From NCBI RefSeq assembly GCF_042679565.1, contig NZ_JBHTMY010000002.1:1-64000 (forward strand): a stretch of 64,000 nt of DNA, in the 5' to 3' direction. The position numbers were made by a program, and so were the translations under genes. The notes below the pieces were generated by a model. That model ran no database searches, was not told where the DNA came from, and saw nothing but the letters and a program-made list of their open reading frames with translations. This stretch comes from Namhaeicola litoreus. GTDB lineage: Bacteria > Bacteroidota > Bacteroidia > Flavobacteriales > Flavobacteriaceae. How positions within the stretch are numbered: position 1 is the first letter of the stretch; each line of letters opens with the position of its first letter. Positions 6,376 through 16,148 of the stretch are shown piece by piece.

Positions 6376-7257
6376 ATGAGCCATAAAGCAGGTTTTGTAA
6401 ACATCATCGGCAACCCAAATGTGGGTAAATCTACTTTGATGAATGTTTTGGTTGGAGAAAAATTATCGATTATTACCTCAAAAGCGCAAACAACCCGCCA
6501 TAGAATTTTAGGGATTGTGAATACCGAGGAATACCAAATTATTTTCTCTGACACCCCCGGAATTATTAAACCTGCCTACGAGTTGCAAAGCTCTATGATG
6601 GATTTTGTAAAAACCGCTTTCGAAGATGCCGATGTCCTTTTGTACATGATAGAAAGTGGAGAAAAAGAACTCAAAGATCCTGCCTTTTTTGAAAAGATTA
6701 AAAACACCAAAACACCTGTTATCGTTCTCATCAATAAAATTGATAAGAGTTCTCAAGAATTTGTGGTAGAACAAATCGAAACCTGGCAAGAAAGATTGCC
6801 CAACGCCTTTGTTTACCCTATTTCTGCACTCAATAATTTTAATGTAGAAAAAGTACTGAATCAGATCGTAGAATTGCTTCCTGTTTCAGAACCTTATTAC
6901 CCCAAAGATCAGTTAACAGATAAGCCCGAGCGGTTTTTTGTCAATGAAACCATTCGCGAAAAAATCCTCATCAATTTCAAAAAAGAAATTCCGTATGCTG
7001 TTGAAATTGAGACCGAAGAGTTTATCGAAGAGGAAGATATCATCAGAATAAGATCTATCATCATGGTAGAACGTGAGACCCAGAAAGGCATCATTATTGG
7101 CCATAAAGGAGCAGGCCTAAAAAAAGTAGGGACAGAAGCAAGAAAAGACCTAGAAAAATTCTTCGATAAAAAGATCTTTTTAGAGCTGTATGTCAAAGTG
7201 AACAAAGACTGGCGCTCAAACGACCGTCAACTGAAACGCTTTGGCTACAAAGAGTAA
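6376..7257 (+). CDS. era: GTPase Era
   Basis: Era is a GTPase that binds the 3' end of 16S rRNA and aids 30S maturation. The 293-residue product has the G1 loop GNPNVGKST near residue 12, a switch I TTRHR, G3 DTPG and G4 NKID, then a KH domain with GHKGAG near residue 240. The length fits the family. The ATG at 6376 was preferred over an in-frame TTG at 6358 because it gives the usual MSHKAGFV start and the TTG overlaps the -7 element. The stop is 2 bp from the convergent mpl stop. Confidence 0.95.
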   Translation: MSHKAGFVNIIGNPNVGKSTLMNVLVGEKLSIITSKAQTTRHRILGIVNTEEYQIIFSDTPGIIKPAYELQSSMMDFVKTAFEDADVLLYMIESGEKELKDPAFFEKIKNTKTPVIVLINKIDKSSQEFVVEQIETWQERLPNAFVYPISALNNFNVEKVLNQIVELLPVSEPYYPKDQLTDKPERFFVNETIREKILINFKKEIPYAVEIETEEFIEEEDIIRIRSIIMVERETQKGIIIGHKGAGLKKVGTEARKDLEKFFDKKIFLELYVKVNKDWRSNDRQLKRFGYKE

Positions 7258-7259
7258 AA

Positions 7260-8615
7260 CTATTTTACCAAAGCTTTTACTTCTTCCAGATCTAGTCCGC
7301 CATAATTACCAGAACTCATAAAAAGTAAGGCGGTATCGGTCAGATCTTTTTCAAACAAAAACGATTTAAACTCAGCCGGATCGGTATAAATTATAAGATC
7401 GTCTCTTTCAAAAGCTTCTGCAATTTGTTCTCTGGTCACTTCTTTTAACTTTTTAATCTCTACCGCATGTGGTGAGTAGAAAACCACTGCCTCATCTGCG
7501 CTATCCAAAGCACCTTTGTACAAATGCAAAAATTCTGCATTTAAACTGCTGTAGGTATGTAGTTCTAAGCAGGCCAAATTCTTTTTCTGCGGAAATTTCT
7601 CTTTTACCGCGTCTGTCGTGGCTTTCACTTTAGACGGACTGTGGGCAAAATCTTTAAACACAATGGTAGAATCGTTTTCGGCCAATAATTCAAGTCTTTT
7701 GCTCGCACCTTTAAAAGAAGAAATAGCTTCGTAAAACTCATCCTCACTTACACCCATACTTTGGCAAATCAACTTGGCACCTGCCAAATTCTGCAAATTG
7801 TGTTTTCCGAAAATTTCTAACCTTATGTCTCCTTCATCCGTTTCTAAATAAACACCTTCTTCATCCTGTGTGTAAACTGGTGTTGTGTAGGGATACTTTT
7901 TAATACTATGGCTGGTTTCTTCTACAATTCTTTTCACCTCAGGGTCTTCTTCATTATAGACCAATAAACCACCGGGCACCATGGTTTCTATAAATTCTTT
8001 GAATTGATCTACGTAATTCTCATAGGTTTTAAAAACATTGATATGGTCCCAGGCAATTCCGCTGAGCAAAGCAATATTCGCTTTGTACAAATGAAATTTC
8101 GGTCTCCTGTCTAGGGCAGAAGAAAGATACTCATCACCTTCCAACAAAATAAAGTCGTTGTGATCTGTTAGATAAACCATCCTGTCAAACCCTTCCAACT
8201 GCGCACCTACCATATAATCTATATCGATGTTGTGGTATTTCATCACGTGCAGGATCATCGAAGTAATGGTGGTTTTTCCATGCGAACCACCAATGACAAC
8301 GCGGGTTTTATTTTTTGACTGCTCGTAGAGGAATTCGGGATAAGAATATATTTTCAAGCCCAGTTTTTCTGCTTTCAACAACTCAGGATTATCTCCTTTT
8401 GCGTGCATACCCAAAACGATAGCCTCAATATCTGGGGTAATATTTTCTTCGAACCAACCCATTTTTTCAGGTAACAAACCATTGGCTTTTAAGCGAGATT
8501 TTGAGGGTTCAAAAATCTCATCATCACTACCGGTTATATGATGTCCGTTGTCTAAAAGACTCAAGGCCAAATTGTGCATGGCGCTACCTCCAATAGAAAT
8601 AAAATGTATTCTCAT
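7260..8615 (-). CDS. mpl: UDP-N-acetylmuramate:L-Ala-gamma-D-Glu-meso-DAP ligase
   Basis: Mpl attaches recycled murein tripeptide to UDP-MurNAc in the cytoplasm, feeding peptidoglycan synthesis. The 451-residue protein begins with a MurC-like Rossmann segment (HFISIGGSAMHNLA). It has the Mur-ligase ATP loop GGSHGKTT near residue 110, the central ALLSGIAWDHINVF motif and a C-terminal ligase domain beginning near the KDFAHSPSK motif. Mpl is distinguished from MurC by its own patterns (GSDDEIFEPS near residue 30, LEGDEY) and by having no signs of a MurC cluster around it. It is convergent with era. Confidence 0.9.
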   Translation of the reverse strand: MRIHFISIGGSAMHNLALSLLDNGHHITGSDDEIFEPSKSRLKANGLLPEKMGWFEENITPDIEAIVLGMHAKGDNPELLKAEKLGLKIYSYPEFLYEQSKNKTRVVIGGSHGKTTITSMILHVMKYHNIDIDYMVGAQLEGFDRMVYLTDHNDFILLEGDEYLSSALDRRPKFHLYKANIALLSGIAWDHINVFKTYENYVDQFKEFIETMVPGGLLVYNEEDPEVKRIVEETSHSIKKYPYTTPVYTQDEEGVYLETDEGDIRLEIFGKHNLQNLAGAKLICQSMGVSEDEFYEAISSFKGASKRLELLAENDSTIVFKDFAHSPSKVKATTDAVKEKFPQKKNLACLELHTYSSLNAEFLHLYKGALDSADEAVVFYSPHAVEIKKLKEVTREQIAEAFERDDLIIYTDPAEFKSFLFEKDLTDTALLFMSSGNYGGLDLEEVKALVK

Positions 8616-8678
8616 TCCGTTATTTTATCCTGTAAAAATATAATAATTTGGCTCTTTTTAGGTAGAAAAAACGAACAA

Positions 8679-11600
8679 TTAGTTGATTTTGAAATTCAAT
8701 TCATACGACTGAAGTTCTTCTAAAAAATCTTTCGAAATATTCACCTTTACACCCCTGCTAGGCATATTGATCTTCACCTTATCTTCGGGGTCTGTAATAA
8801 GAAAATGCAAACTTTTATCTCCGGAATGTCGCTTGGCGATGGTCTTTAATTCATCTACTTTCTTCTCATCTATTTGGTTGATATTGAGATTCAAAGTAAT
8901 TTTTTTCGCGAGTTGTTCCATGACATCCTGAAGCAATTGCATCGAAATAAATTGTGTCCGCACATCTCCGTCTCGCCATGCTCTCGCCATTCTAATTTTG
9001 ACAAATAAAAAGGAATTCGGCACCAGAAAATGTTTGAATTTAAGGTAATCTTCGTTAAAAATTCTAAACTCATAACTCTCGCTAAAATCTTCTAAAAAGA
9101 AAGAAGCCCAGCCTTTTCCGTTCTTTGCAACCCTGTGCTGGACATCGCTTACTACACCAGCCAATGTCAGCTCTACCCCTTCCAACCTGTTGAGGTCTCT
9201 CAACATTTCTAATCGCCCATTGCAAAAATATTCTATCTCTGTTTTGTAATCATCTAAGGGATGACCGGAAATGTACATCCCGATCACTTCTTTTTCTTTG
9301 GCCAATTTCTTCATTACATTCCACTCAGGTGCTTCATCTATGGTAGGTTCATCAAACTGAACTTTTGAAGCTTCTCCAAAAAGAGAAACCTGCGCCGAAT
9401 TTTTATTTTCCTGAAATTTATTCCCAAACCTGAGTGCCTTTTCAATAATGGTTTGTCCTTTTTCGTCTGTGGCGAAATATTGCGCCCGATGAATGTTTTC
9501 AAAAGAGTCAAAACCACCGGCCAAGATCAAACTGTCAAAAGCTTTTTTATTGGCCGCTCTTAGATCAATTCTTTTAGCCAGATCGAAGATAGATTTATAG
9601 GGGCCGTTTTCCTTTCTTTCTGAAACAATGGCTTCTACGGCTCCACCACCCACTCCTTTTACAGCACCCATACCAAACCTGATCGCCCCTTCTTTATTGA
9701 CAGCAAATTTGTAGAAAGATTCGTTGACATCAGGTCCTAAAACCTTAATTCCCGCACGTTTGCATTCTTCCATAAAAAAAGTGACCTGCTTGATGTCGTT
9801 CATGTTATTGCTCAACACTGCCGCCAGATATTCTGCCGGATAATGGGCTTTTAGATAAGCAGTTTGGTAAGCGATATAGGCGTAACAGGTAGAGTGAGAT
9901 TTGTTAAAAGCATAGGCCGCAAAAGCTTCCCAGTCTTTCCAAACCTTTTCTAAAACATCTTCCGGATGGTTATTTTTCTTGCCGCCTTCAATAAATTTTG
10001 GTTTGAGCTTTTCGAGCAAAGCAAAGATCTTTTTTCCCATTGCTTTCCTGAGCATATCTGCTTCACCTTTGGTAAATCCGGCGAGCTTTTGTGACAAGAG
10101 CATTACCTGCTCTTGGTACACGGTAATCCCATAGGTCTCTTTTAAATACTCCTCCATTTCAGGCAGATCATATTTAATCTCCTCTCTTCCGTGTTTTCTG
10201 TCGATAAACTGCGGAATATATTCCATCGGACCCGGTCTGTACAAGGCATTCATCGCAATGAGATCCGCAAATTCTGTTGGCTTCAAAGCCTTCATATGTT
10301 TTTGCATCCCGGGCGATTCATACTGAAAAATACCCACTGTTTCTCCGCGTTGAAAAAGCTCGTAGGTTTTTAAATCGTCTAAAGGAAACTCATCAGGATC
10401 TAACTGAACATTGTGTAAAGCTTTTACAATTTTAACCGTGTCTTTGATGAGGGTTAATGTTTTTAAACCCAGAAAATCCATTTTGAGCAAACCTGCATCC
10501 TCTACCACGCTGTTGTCATACTGGGTAACATACATATCTGTGCCCTTGGCAGTTGATACCGGAATCAAATTGGTAATATCTTCAGGCGTAATAATGACCC
10601 CGCAGGCATGGGTTCCTGTATTTCTTAAAGAACCCTCTAAATTAATAGCTTGTTTGATAGTCTTACCTTCTAAGCCCGTGGTGAGCATCAATTTTTTGAG
10701 TTCGTCTACCTTGTCAAGTTCTTCTTTTCTTAGGCCGTTTACTTTGTTCTTGCTCTTTTCATCTTCACCAAAAACATCCCTAAGTTTCAGATTGGGAATT
10801 AATTTCGCGATCCTATCTGCATCAGACAGAGGTAAATCCAGAACCCTGGCCGTATCTCTGATCGAAGATTTCGCCGCCATGGTACCGTAAGTTATAATTT
10901 GTGCCACCTGATTAGATCCGTACTTGTTGATCACATAATCGATCACACTTTGCCTACCTTCATCATCAAAATCAATATCAATATCAGGCATAGAAACCCT
11001 GTCGGGATTCAGAAATCGCTCAAAAAGCAAATCGTATTTTATAGGGTCTATATTGGTAATTCCCAAACAATAGGCAACCGCAGAACCAGCCGCAGAACCT
11101 CTACCCGGACCCACAGAAACTCCCATGTTTCTGGCTTCTCTGATAAAATCTTCTACGATCAAAAAATAACCCGGATAACCTGTTTTTTCTATGATCTGTA
11201 ACTCAAAGTCGAGTCTTTCTTTGATGTCATCAGTGATCTCGGGATACCTTTTTTTGGCGCCCTCATAAGTAAGGTGTTTCAAATAAGCATTTTCCCCTCT
11301 TTTACCTCCATCTTTTTCATCTTCTTCAGAAATAAAACGCTCAGGTATATCGAATTTTGGTAAGAGTACCTCCCTCGATAATTTATATGTTTCAACTTTA
11401 TCGACAATTTCCTGAATGTTCAAAATTGCTTCGGGCACCTGTTTAAAGAGATTTTTCATCTCTTCCTGACTCTTAAAATAATATTCGTTATTTGGCAGTC
11501 CGTAGCGGTAACCCCTGCCTCGCCCTATGGGTGTGGCAATTTTTTCCCCATCTTTTACACAAAGAAGTACATCATGCGATTCTGCATCAGTTTTGTTGAT

Positions 11601-12995
11601 GTAATAGGTGTCGTTGGTTGCAACTAATTTGACCTGATGTTTGTGGGCAAATGTTATCAAAACATCGTTGATGTGCTTTTCGAAATCCTGTTGGTGATCT
11701 ACCAATTCCAAATAAAAATCATCACCAAATTGTTCTTTCCACCAAAGCAGTGCTTCTTCGGCCTGATTCTCGCCGATATTCAAAATCTTGTTCGGAATCT
11801 CACCGTATTGATTTCCGCTAAGAACAATTAAATCCTCTTTGTATTTTTCAACAATCTTTTTGTCAATTCTTGGGACATAGTAAAAACCATCGATATAAGC
11901 AATCGACGCCATCTTGGCTAAATTCTGATACCCTTTCTTATTTTTTGCGAGAAATACAATTTGATAACCATTGTCTTTCTGACTTTTATTGAGATGATCT
12001 TCGCAAACATTCAACTCGCACCCTACAATAGGTTTGATAGGGTTTTCTGCGTTGGCATTGTGCTGAAGAATCTCTTTCACAAACACAAAAGAACCCATCA
12101 TATTGCCAATATCGGTCAAGGCCACAGCAGGCATTTTTTGCTGAATGGCAGCTTTGACCAAAGAGGAGACTCCTGAGGTAGATTGCAAGACCGAAAATTG
12201 AGAATGGTTGTGCAAATGCGAAAATTGAGCCTCATCTAATGCTTCGATATGATGATCTTCGACTTTCTTTTTTACAGGTTCAGCCTTGGTTTTTTGCTCT
12301 AACTTTTTACTTTCTTTTTTTAAATTGACATGCTTTAAACCGATCAATTGTATGGTTTTAGCATTGACCTCTTTAAATTCTTTAAAATAAGAGGCATCAC
12401 ATTGTAAATCAGATGCAGAAAAATGGCCTCCTCTTATCAGTTCTAAGAAACATCTCGTAGTAGCCTCTACATCCGAGGTGGCGTTATGCGCTTCATCAAA
12501 TCCTTCATTAAATAATTGCTGATAAAGTTCTGTGAGGGTTGGTAATTTGAATTTCCCTCCTTTACCTCCAGGTAACTCACATAAAAGAGCAGTTTGTTCT
12601 GTACAGGTATCTAATACAGGGAGTTTTTCCAGCACAGAATCAATTCCGGCCCTGTAAAATTCACAACCCCAAACATTGATATCAAAACCCACATTTTGAC
12701 CCACAACAAATTTTGTCTTCGTCAATACTTCGTTGAATTGTTCCAGCACAGATTCTAGATCGACACCTTTTTCTTCCGCCAAAGCAGTAGAAATACCATG
12801 TATTTGCTCAGCATCAAAGGGAATGTTGAATCCATCGGGGTAGATCAAAAAATCCTTTTGCTCGAGCAACTCTCCCATAGCTCCGTGCAATTGCCAGGCA
12901 ATTTGTATCACTCTGGGCCAATTATCGGTATCCGAGATGGGTGCATTAAAACGTTTGGGTAAACCGGTGGTTTCCGTATCAAAAATTAAATACAT
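8679..12995 (-). CDS. dnaE: DNA polymerase III alpha subunit fused to DnaQ-type exonuclease
   Basis: This 1438-residue replicative polymerase carries its own proofreading domain. Residues 1 to about 200 are a DnaQ-like 3'-5' exonuclease with ExoI FDTETTG and ExoIII HNATSDVEAT. After a Lys/Glu linker comes the PHP domain (HLHNHSQFSVLQ). The C-family polymerase core follows, with catalytic Asp residues in PDIDIDFDDEGR and the GPGRGSAAGS loop. An internal QVSLF motif is the probable sliding-clamp contact, followed by an OB-fold region (ELTLAGVVSDVQH). The exonuclease keeps its metal ligands, so proofreading looks intact. Such fusions are known in Bacteroidota. No good TAnnTTTG was found upstream. 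Confidence 0.93.
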   Translation of the reverse strand: MYLIFDTETTGLPKRFNAPISDTDNWPRVIQIAWQLHGAMGELLEQKDFLIYPDGFNIPFDAEQIHGISTALAEEKGVDLESVLEQFNEVLTKTKFVVGQNVGFDINVWGCEFYRAGIDSVLEKLPVLDTCTEQTALLCELPGGKGGKFKLPTLTELYQQLFNEGFDEAHNATSDVEATTRCFLELIRGGHFSASDLQCDASYFKEFKEVNAKTIQLIGLKHVNLKKESKKLEQKTKAEPVKKKVEDHHIEALDEAQFSHLHNHSQFSVLQSTSGVSSLVKAAIQQKMPAVALTDIGNMMGSFVFVKEILQHNANAENPIKPIVGCELNVCEDHLNKSQKDNGYQIVFLAKNKKGYQNLAKMASIAYIDGFYYVPRIDKKIVEKYKEDLIVLSGNQYGEIPNKILNIGENQAEEALLWWKEQFGDDFYLELVDHQQDFEKHINDVLITFAHKHQVKLVATNDTYYINKTDAESHDVLLCVKDGEKIATPIGRGRGYRYGLPNNEYYFKSQEEMKNLFKQVPEAILNIQEIVDKVETYKLSREVLLPKFDIPERFISEEDEKDGGKRGENAYLKHLTYEGAKKRYPEITDDIKERLDFELQIIEKTGYPGYFLIVEDFIREARNMGVSVGPGRGSAAGSAVAYCLGITNIDPIKYDLLFERFLNPDRVSMPDIDIDFDDEGRQSVIDYVINKYGSNQVAQIITYGTMAAKSSIRDTARVLDLPLSDADRIAKLIPNLKLRDVFGEDEKSKNKVNGLRKEELDKVDELKKLMLTTGLEGKTIKQAINLEGSLRNTGTHACGVIITPEDITNLIPVSTAKGTDMYVTQYDNSVVEDAGLLKMDFLGLKTLTLIKDTVKIVKALHNVQLDPDEFPLDDLKTYELFQRGETVGIFQYESPGMQKHMKALKPTEFADLIAMNALYRPGPMEYIPQFIDRKHGREEIKYDLPEMEEYLKETYGITVYQEQVMLLSQKLAGFTKGEADMLRKAMGKKIFALLEKLKPKFIEGGKKNNHPEDVLEKVWKDWEAFAAYAFNKSHSTCYAYIAYQTAYLKAHYPAEYLAAVLSNNMNDIKQVTFFMEECKRAGIKVLGPDVNESFYKFAVNKEGAIRFGMGAVKGVGGGAVEAIVSERKENGPYKSIFDLAKRIDLRAANKKAFDSLILAGGFDSFENIHRAQYFATDEKGQTIIEKALRFGNKFQENKNSAQVSLFGEASKVQFDEPTIDEAPEWNVMKKLAKEKEVIGMYISGHPLDDYKTEIEYFCNGRLEMLRDLNRLEGVELTLAGVVSDVQHRVAKNGKGWASFFLEDFSESYEFRIFNEDYLKFKHFLVPNSFLFVKIRMARAWRDGDVRTQFISMQLLQDVMEQLAKKITLNLNINQIDEKKVDELKTIAKRHSGDKSLHFLITDPEDKVKINMPSRGVKVNISKDFLEELQSYELNFKIN

Positions 12996-13129
12996 GAATA
13001 GGGTTTTTGCTTTTTTCGAAGCGATAAATATAATTCATCCTTAGTTTCAATAACCAAGATTTGCCTGAATTTTATCAACACGAAAACTAAACTTACAACA
13101 AAAGCCTTAAAATAAGTAGATTATTTGAA

Positions 13130-13157
13130 TTGAATACTAAAATATTTCTTACTTTTG
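13130..13157 (+). promoter_or_regulatory. Promoter of rpsP
   Basis: TTG (13130-13132), 17 bp, then TACTTTTG (13150-13157) matches the flavobacterial sigma-A consensus TTG-N17-TAnnTTTG. The leader to the rpsP ATG is about 40 nt. Confidence 0.7.
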
Positions 13158-13205
13158 CAGCCTTAATTAATAACCTTGGTTTCGTACCAAAAAATTTAAC
13201 AAATT

Positions 13206-13787
13206 ATGTCAGTTAAAATTAGATTACAAAGACACGGGAAAAAAGGTAAACCATTCTTTTGGGTAGTTGCCGCAGATGCTCGTTCAAAAAGAGATGGTAG
13301 AATGTTAGAAAAAATAGGAACTTATAATCCTACTTCTAATCCAGCTACCATAGAATTAAATGTAGATGCCGCCGTAAAATGGTTGCAAAATGGAGCACAA
13401 CCTACAGACACTGCCAGAGCAATTTTATCTTATAAAGGAGCTTTGTTAAAACACCACTTGCTTGCAGGAGTAAGAAAAGGAGCTTTAACTGAAGAGCAGG
13501 CTGAAGAGAAATTCCAAGCTTGGGTAAGCGAAAAAGAAAACAAAATAGAAAGCAAAAAATCTGACCTTACAAAAGCGAAGGAGGCTGCTGCTGCTAAGGT
13601 TTTAGAAGCTGAAAAAGAAATCAACGCTAAACGTGTTGCTGCTGTAGAAGAAGCTGAAAACGAAAGAATTAAAGCTGAAGCTGATGCAAAAGCTGCCGAA
13701 GCGGCTGCAAACGCACCTAAAGTAGAAGAAGAAGCTGCTAAAACTATTGATGATGTAGTGGAGGAAGCTAAAAACGAAAAAGAATAA
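13206..13787 (+). CDS. rpsP: 30S ribosomal protein S16 with long C-terminal tail
   Basis: S16 is a primary assembly protein of the small subunit. Residues 1 to about 85 are the conserved S16 fold (SVKIRLQRHGKKGKPF at the start, then DGRMLEKIGTYNP). The remaining roughly 110 residues form a highly charged Ala/Glu/Lys tail, probably a long helix or coiled coil, ending in an acidic stretch. Most bacterial S16 proteins are 80-90 residues, so the tail more than doubles the length; similar tails occur in other Bacteroidota. It has its own promoter and a strong terminator. Confidence 0.95.
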   Translation: MSVKIRLQRHGKKGKPFFWVVAADARSKRDGRMLEKIGTYNPTSNPATIELNVDAAVKWLQNGAQPTDTARAILSYKGALLKHHLLAGVRKGALTEEQAEEKFQAWVSEKENKIESKKSDLTKAKEAAAAKVLEAEKEINAKRVAAVEEAENERIKAEADAKAAEAAANAPKVEEEAAKTIDDVVEEAKNEKE

Positions 13788-13810
13788 TTCTTTTTTAAAT
13801 CGATAAAAAA

Positions 13811-13831
13811 AACCAGGCTTAAAGCCTGGTT
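13811..13831. terminator. Bidirectional terminator between rpsP and the M3 peptidase
   Basis: A perfect stem AACCAGGCT/AGCCTGGTT with a 3-nt loop is flanked by A-runs on the left and T-runs on the right, so it can end transcription from both convergent genes. Confidence 0.9.
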
Positions 13832-13851
13832 TTTTGTTTTATACACTACAC

Positions 13852-16002
13852 TTATTCCTTCTTTGGAATAGGAAAGCCTCTGTCTCTCATCAGAGCTTCT
13901 ATTTCTGCATCCCGACCTCTAAATAATTTATACGCATCTGCAGGATCCATAGAATTTCTCGGTGCAAATAAATACTTTACAAGGTTGGCAGAAAGTTCTT
14001 TATCATAAAATCCATTAGGGGCGTCTCTAAAAGCTTCAGAAGCATCTGCTGTTAGCACATCTGCCCACATATAGCCATAATAGGCAGTGGCATAGCCTTC
14101 ACTTGAAAATACATGTCCGAAATGCGGTGTTCTATGTCGCATTACCAATTCTTTTGGCATATTCATTTCTTCCAATGTATTTTTCTCAAATTCAGCTACA
14201 TCAATATTACTCGGATCTGCCAAATGAAATTTCATATCCATGATCGCTGATGCCAAATATTCTGTCGTAGAAAACCCTTGATTAAATGTGGCCGCATTCT
14301 TAATTTTCTCTACCAAGCCGGCAGGTATAACTTCACCTGTTTTATAATGCACCAAAAATTGATTGATCACCTCATCTGTAGACAACCATCTTTCTAACAA
14401 TTGAGATTGAAATTCTGTATAATCTCGCACACCACCATTTAAAGTGGGGTATTTTACATTGCTACTAAAAAAATGCAAGGCGTGGCCAAATTCATGAAAG
14501 AAAGTGGTTGCATCATCCCAAGAAACTAAGACTGCTTCTCCAGGAGCCGGTTTTACAAAATTAGAATTGTTAGAGGCTAAAACGGTTTCTTTTCCATCAA
14601 AAGTGCTATAACTTCTGTACATCGTAGCCCAAGCGCCAGATCTTTTTCCGGTGCGCGCATACGGATCCAGATACCACAAACCAATATGTGCTTTTGTATC
14701 CTTATCCGTTACTTCCCAAACCTTTACATCTTGCTGAAAAACAGGTACAGTACCCTCTGTGACAGGGGTAAAATCGTAATTGAATAATCTTCCCGCCACA
14801 TAAAACATCGCTTCGCGTAATTTATCCAATTGCAAATATTGTTTTACTTCTTCAGAGTTAAGATCGTATTTTTTCTTTCTCACTTTTTCTGCATAAAAAC
14901 GATAATCCCATGGTTCAATGGTAATTTTATCGCCATTGGCATCTGCAATCGCCTGCATATCTTGCACCTCTTCTTTTACCCTACCAATCGCAGCCGGCCA
15001 AACAGCATCCATCAATTTCATGGCATTTTCAGGGTTTTTTGCCATTCGGTCCTGCAAACGCCATTCGGCATAATTGTCGTAACCCAATAATTGTACGCGC
15101 TCTCTTCTCAATTTAAGAATGTCTGCAATAATTTTTTTATTGTCAAATTCGTCATTGTTATCTCCTCTTGAATAGTAATTTTTCCAGACTTTTTCTCTGA
15201 GATCCCGCTCTGTGGAAAATGTTAAAAAAGGATCCATAGAAGATCTTGTATTGGTGATGGCATACTCACCTGTTCTTCCATTGTCTTCGGCAATTTTTGC
15301 AGCAGATTTTATCATTGATTCAGATAAGCCACCCAATTGATCTTTGTTTAAATAGGTGATATAATTCTCTTCATCGTGCAATACATTGTTAGAAAATTGG
15401 GTATACAAAGCGGAAAGCTCTTTATTGATTTCTGCATAACGCTTCTTTTTTTCTGCGTCCAGATTTGCTCCGTTCATTTCAAAATTCTTGTAGATCAGAT
15501 CCACCACCCTTTGCTGATCTGCTGCGAGTGGCTCTTTTTGAGATTTCTCATAAACTGCTTTTATTCTTGTAAATAATTTTTCGTTTTGAGAAATTTTAGA
15601 TCTGTACTCAGACAATACAGGCGACATCTCTTTCTGAATCTCTCTAAATTCTGGGCTCGACATATTGCTACTAAAAATTCCGTAGTACACAAATACATCA
15701 TCAATTTTCTTACCGGCCCTTTCCATCTCTTCGATGGTATTTTCAAAAGTTGGTTCAGACGTTTGATTGGCAATAGCATCAATCTCCGCCAAATGTAATT
15801 CCATCCCCTTCTCCAAAGCCTCTTTTACATCAGAAACTTTCATTTGATCAAAGGCAGGAACTCCGCCATAAGGCCCCTCCCAATCTTTCAACAGTGTGTT
15901 CGTTGTTTCCATTACCTCGGTTTTATCTTGTTTTTCCTTTTGTTTACATGAAATTGCGCTGACCAAAATTAACGCAACAACCATTACTCGTAACTTTATC
16001 AT
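13852..16002 (-). CDS. dcp: M3 family peptidyl-dipeptidase lipoprotein (Dcp-like)
   Basis: This 716-residue zinc peptidase has a lipoprotein signal peptide (lipobox SAISC, Cys19), so it works outside the cytoplasm. The thermolysin-type zinc motif HEFGHALH lies in the C-terminal third, with the second-shell YTEFQSQLLERW motif downstream. The M3 helical N-domain spans most of the first 400 residues. Length and motifs fit the oligopeptidase A/Dcp group. It probably removes dipeptides from peptides entering the periplasm, serving peptide catabolism. Dcp rather than oligopeptidase A is an inference from family resemblance. Confidence 0.88.
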   Translation of the reverse strand: MIKLRVMVVALILVSAISCKQKEKQDKTEVMETTNTLLKDWEGPYGGVPAFDQMKVSDVKEALEKGMELHLAEIDAIANQTSEPTFENTIEEMERAGKKIDDVFVYYGIFSSNMSSPEFREIQKEMSPVLSEYRSKISQNEKLFTRIKAVYEKSQKEPLAADQQRVVDLIYKNFEMNGANLDAEKKKRYAEINKELSALYTQFSNNVLHDEENYITYLNKDQLGGLSESMIKSAAKIAEDNGRTGEYAITNTRSSMDPFLTFSTERDLREKVWKNYYSRGDNNDEFDNKKIIADILKLRRERVQLLGYDNYAEWRLQDRMAKNPENAMKLMDAVWPAAIGRVKEEVQDMQAIADANGDKITIEPWDYRFYAEKVRKKKYDLNSEEVKQYLQLDKLREAMFYVAGRLFNYDFTPVTEGTVPVFQQDVKVWEVTDKDTKAHIGLWYLDPYARTGKRSGAWATMYRSYSTFDGKETVLASNNSNFVKPAPGEAVLVSWDDATTFFHEFGHALHFFSSNVKYPTLNGGVRDYTEFQSQLLERWLSTDEVINQFLVHYKTGEVIPAGLVEKIKNAATFNQGFSTTEYLASAIMDMKFHLADPSNIDVAEFEKNTLEEMNMPKELVMRHRTPHFGHVFSSEGYATAYYGYMWADVLTADASEAFRDAPNGFYDKELSANLVKYLFAPRNSMDPADAYKLFRGRDAEIEALMRDRGFPIPKKE

Positions 16003-16121
16003 TGTTATATTTATTTATGTTTTGATAGCGCGCAAGTTAGAGAATAAAGAACTTTAGCCAAAATATTTTAAGAGAGAATCAACTCAAAAAAATCAATTTA
16101 GACTCATTCAATAAAATGCGG

Positions 16122-16129
16122 TAAATTTG
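16122..16129 (+). promoter_or_regulatory. -7 element (TAAATTTG) upstream of rimM
   Basis: TAAATTTG matches TAnnTTTG and lies 19 bp before the rimM ATG. No clear -33 partner is seen. Confidence 0.45.
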
Positions 16130-16148
16130 CCGAATATTTTGATTGGCC

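Noticed and set aside
13430..13846. Minus-strand ORF of 138 codons under rpsP
   Set aside because: Ser/Ala-rich mirror frame of the Ala/Glu/Lys tail of S16; a composition shadow.
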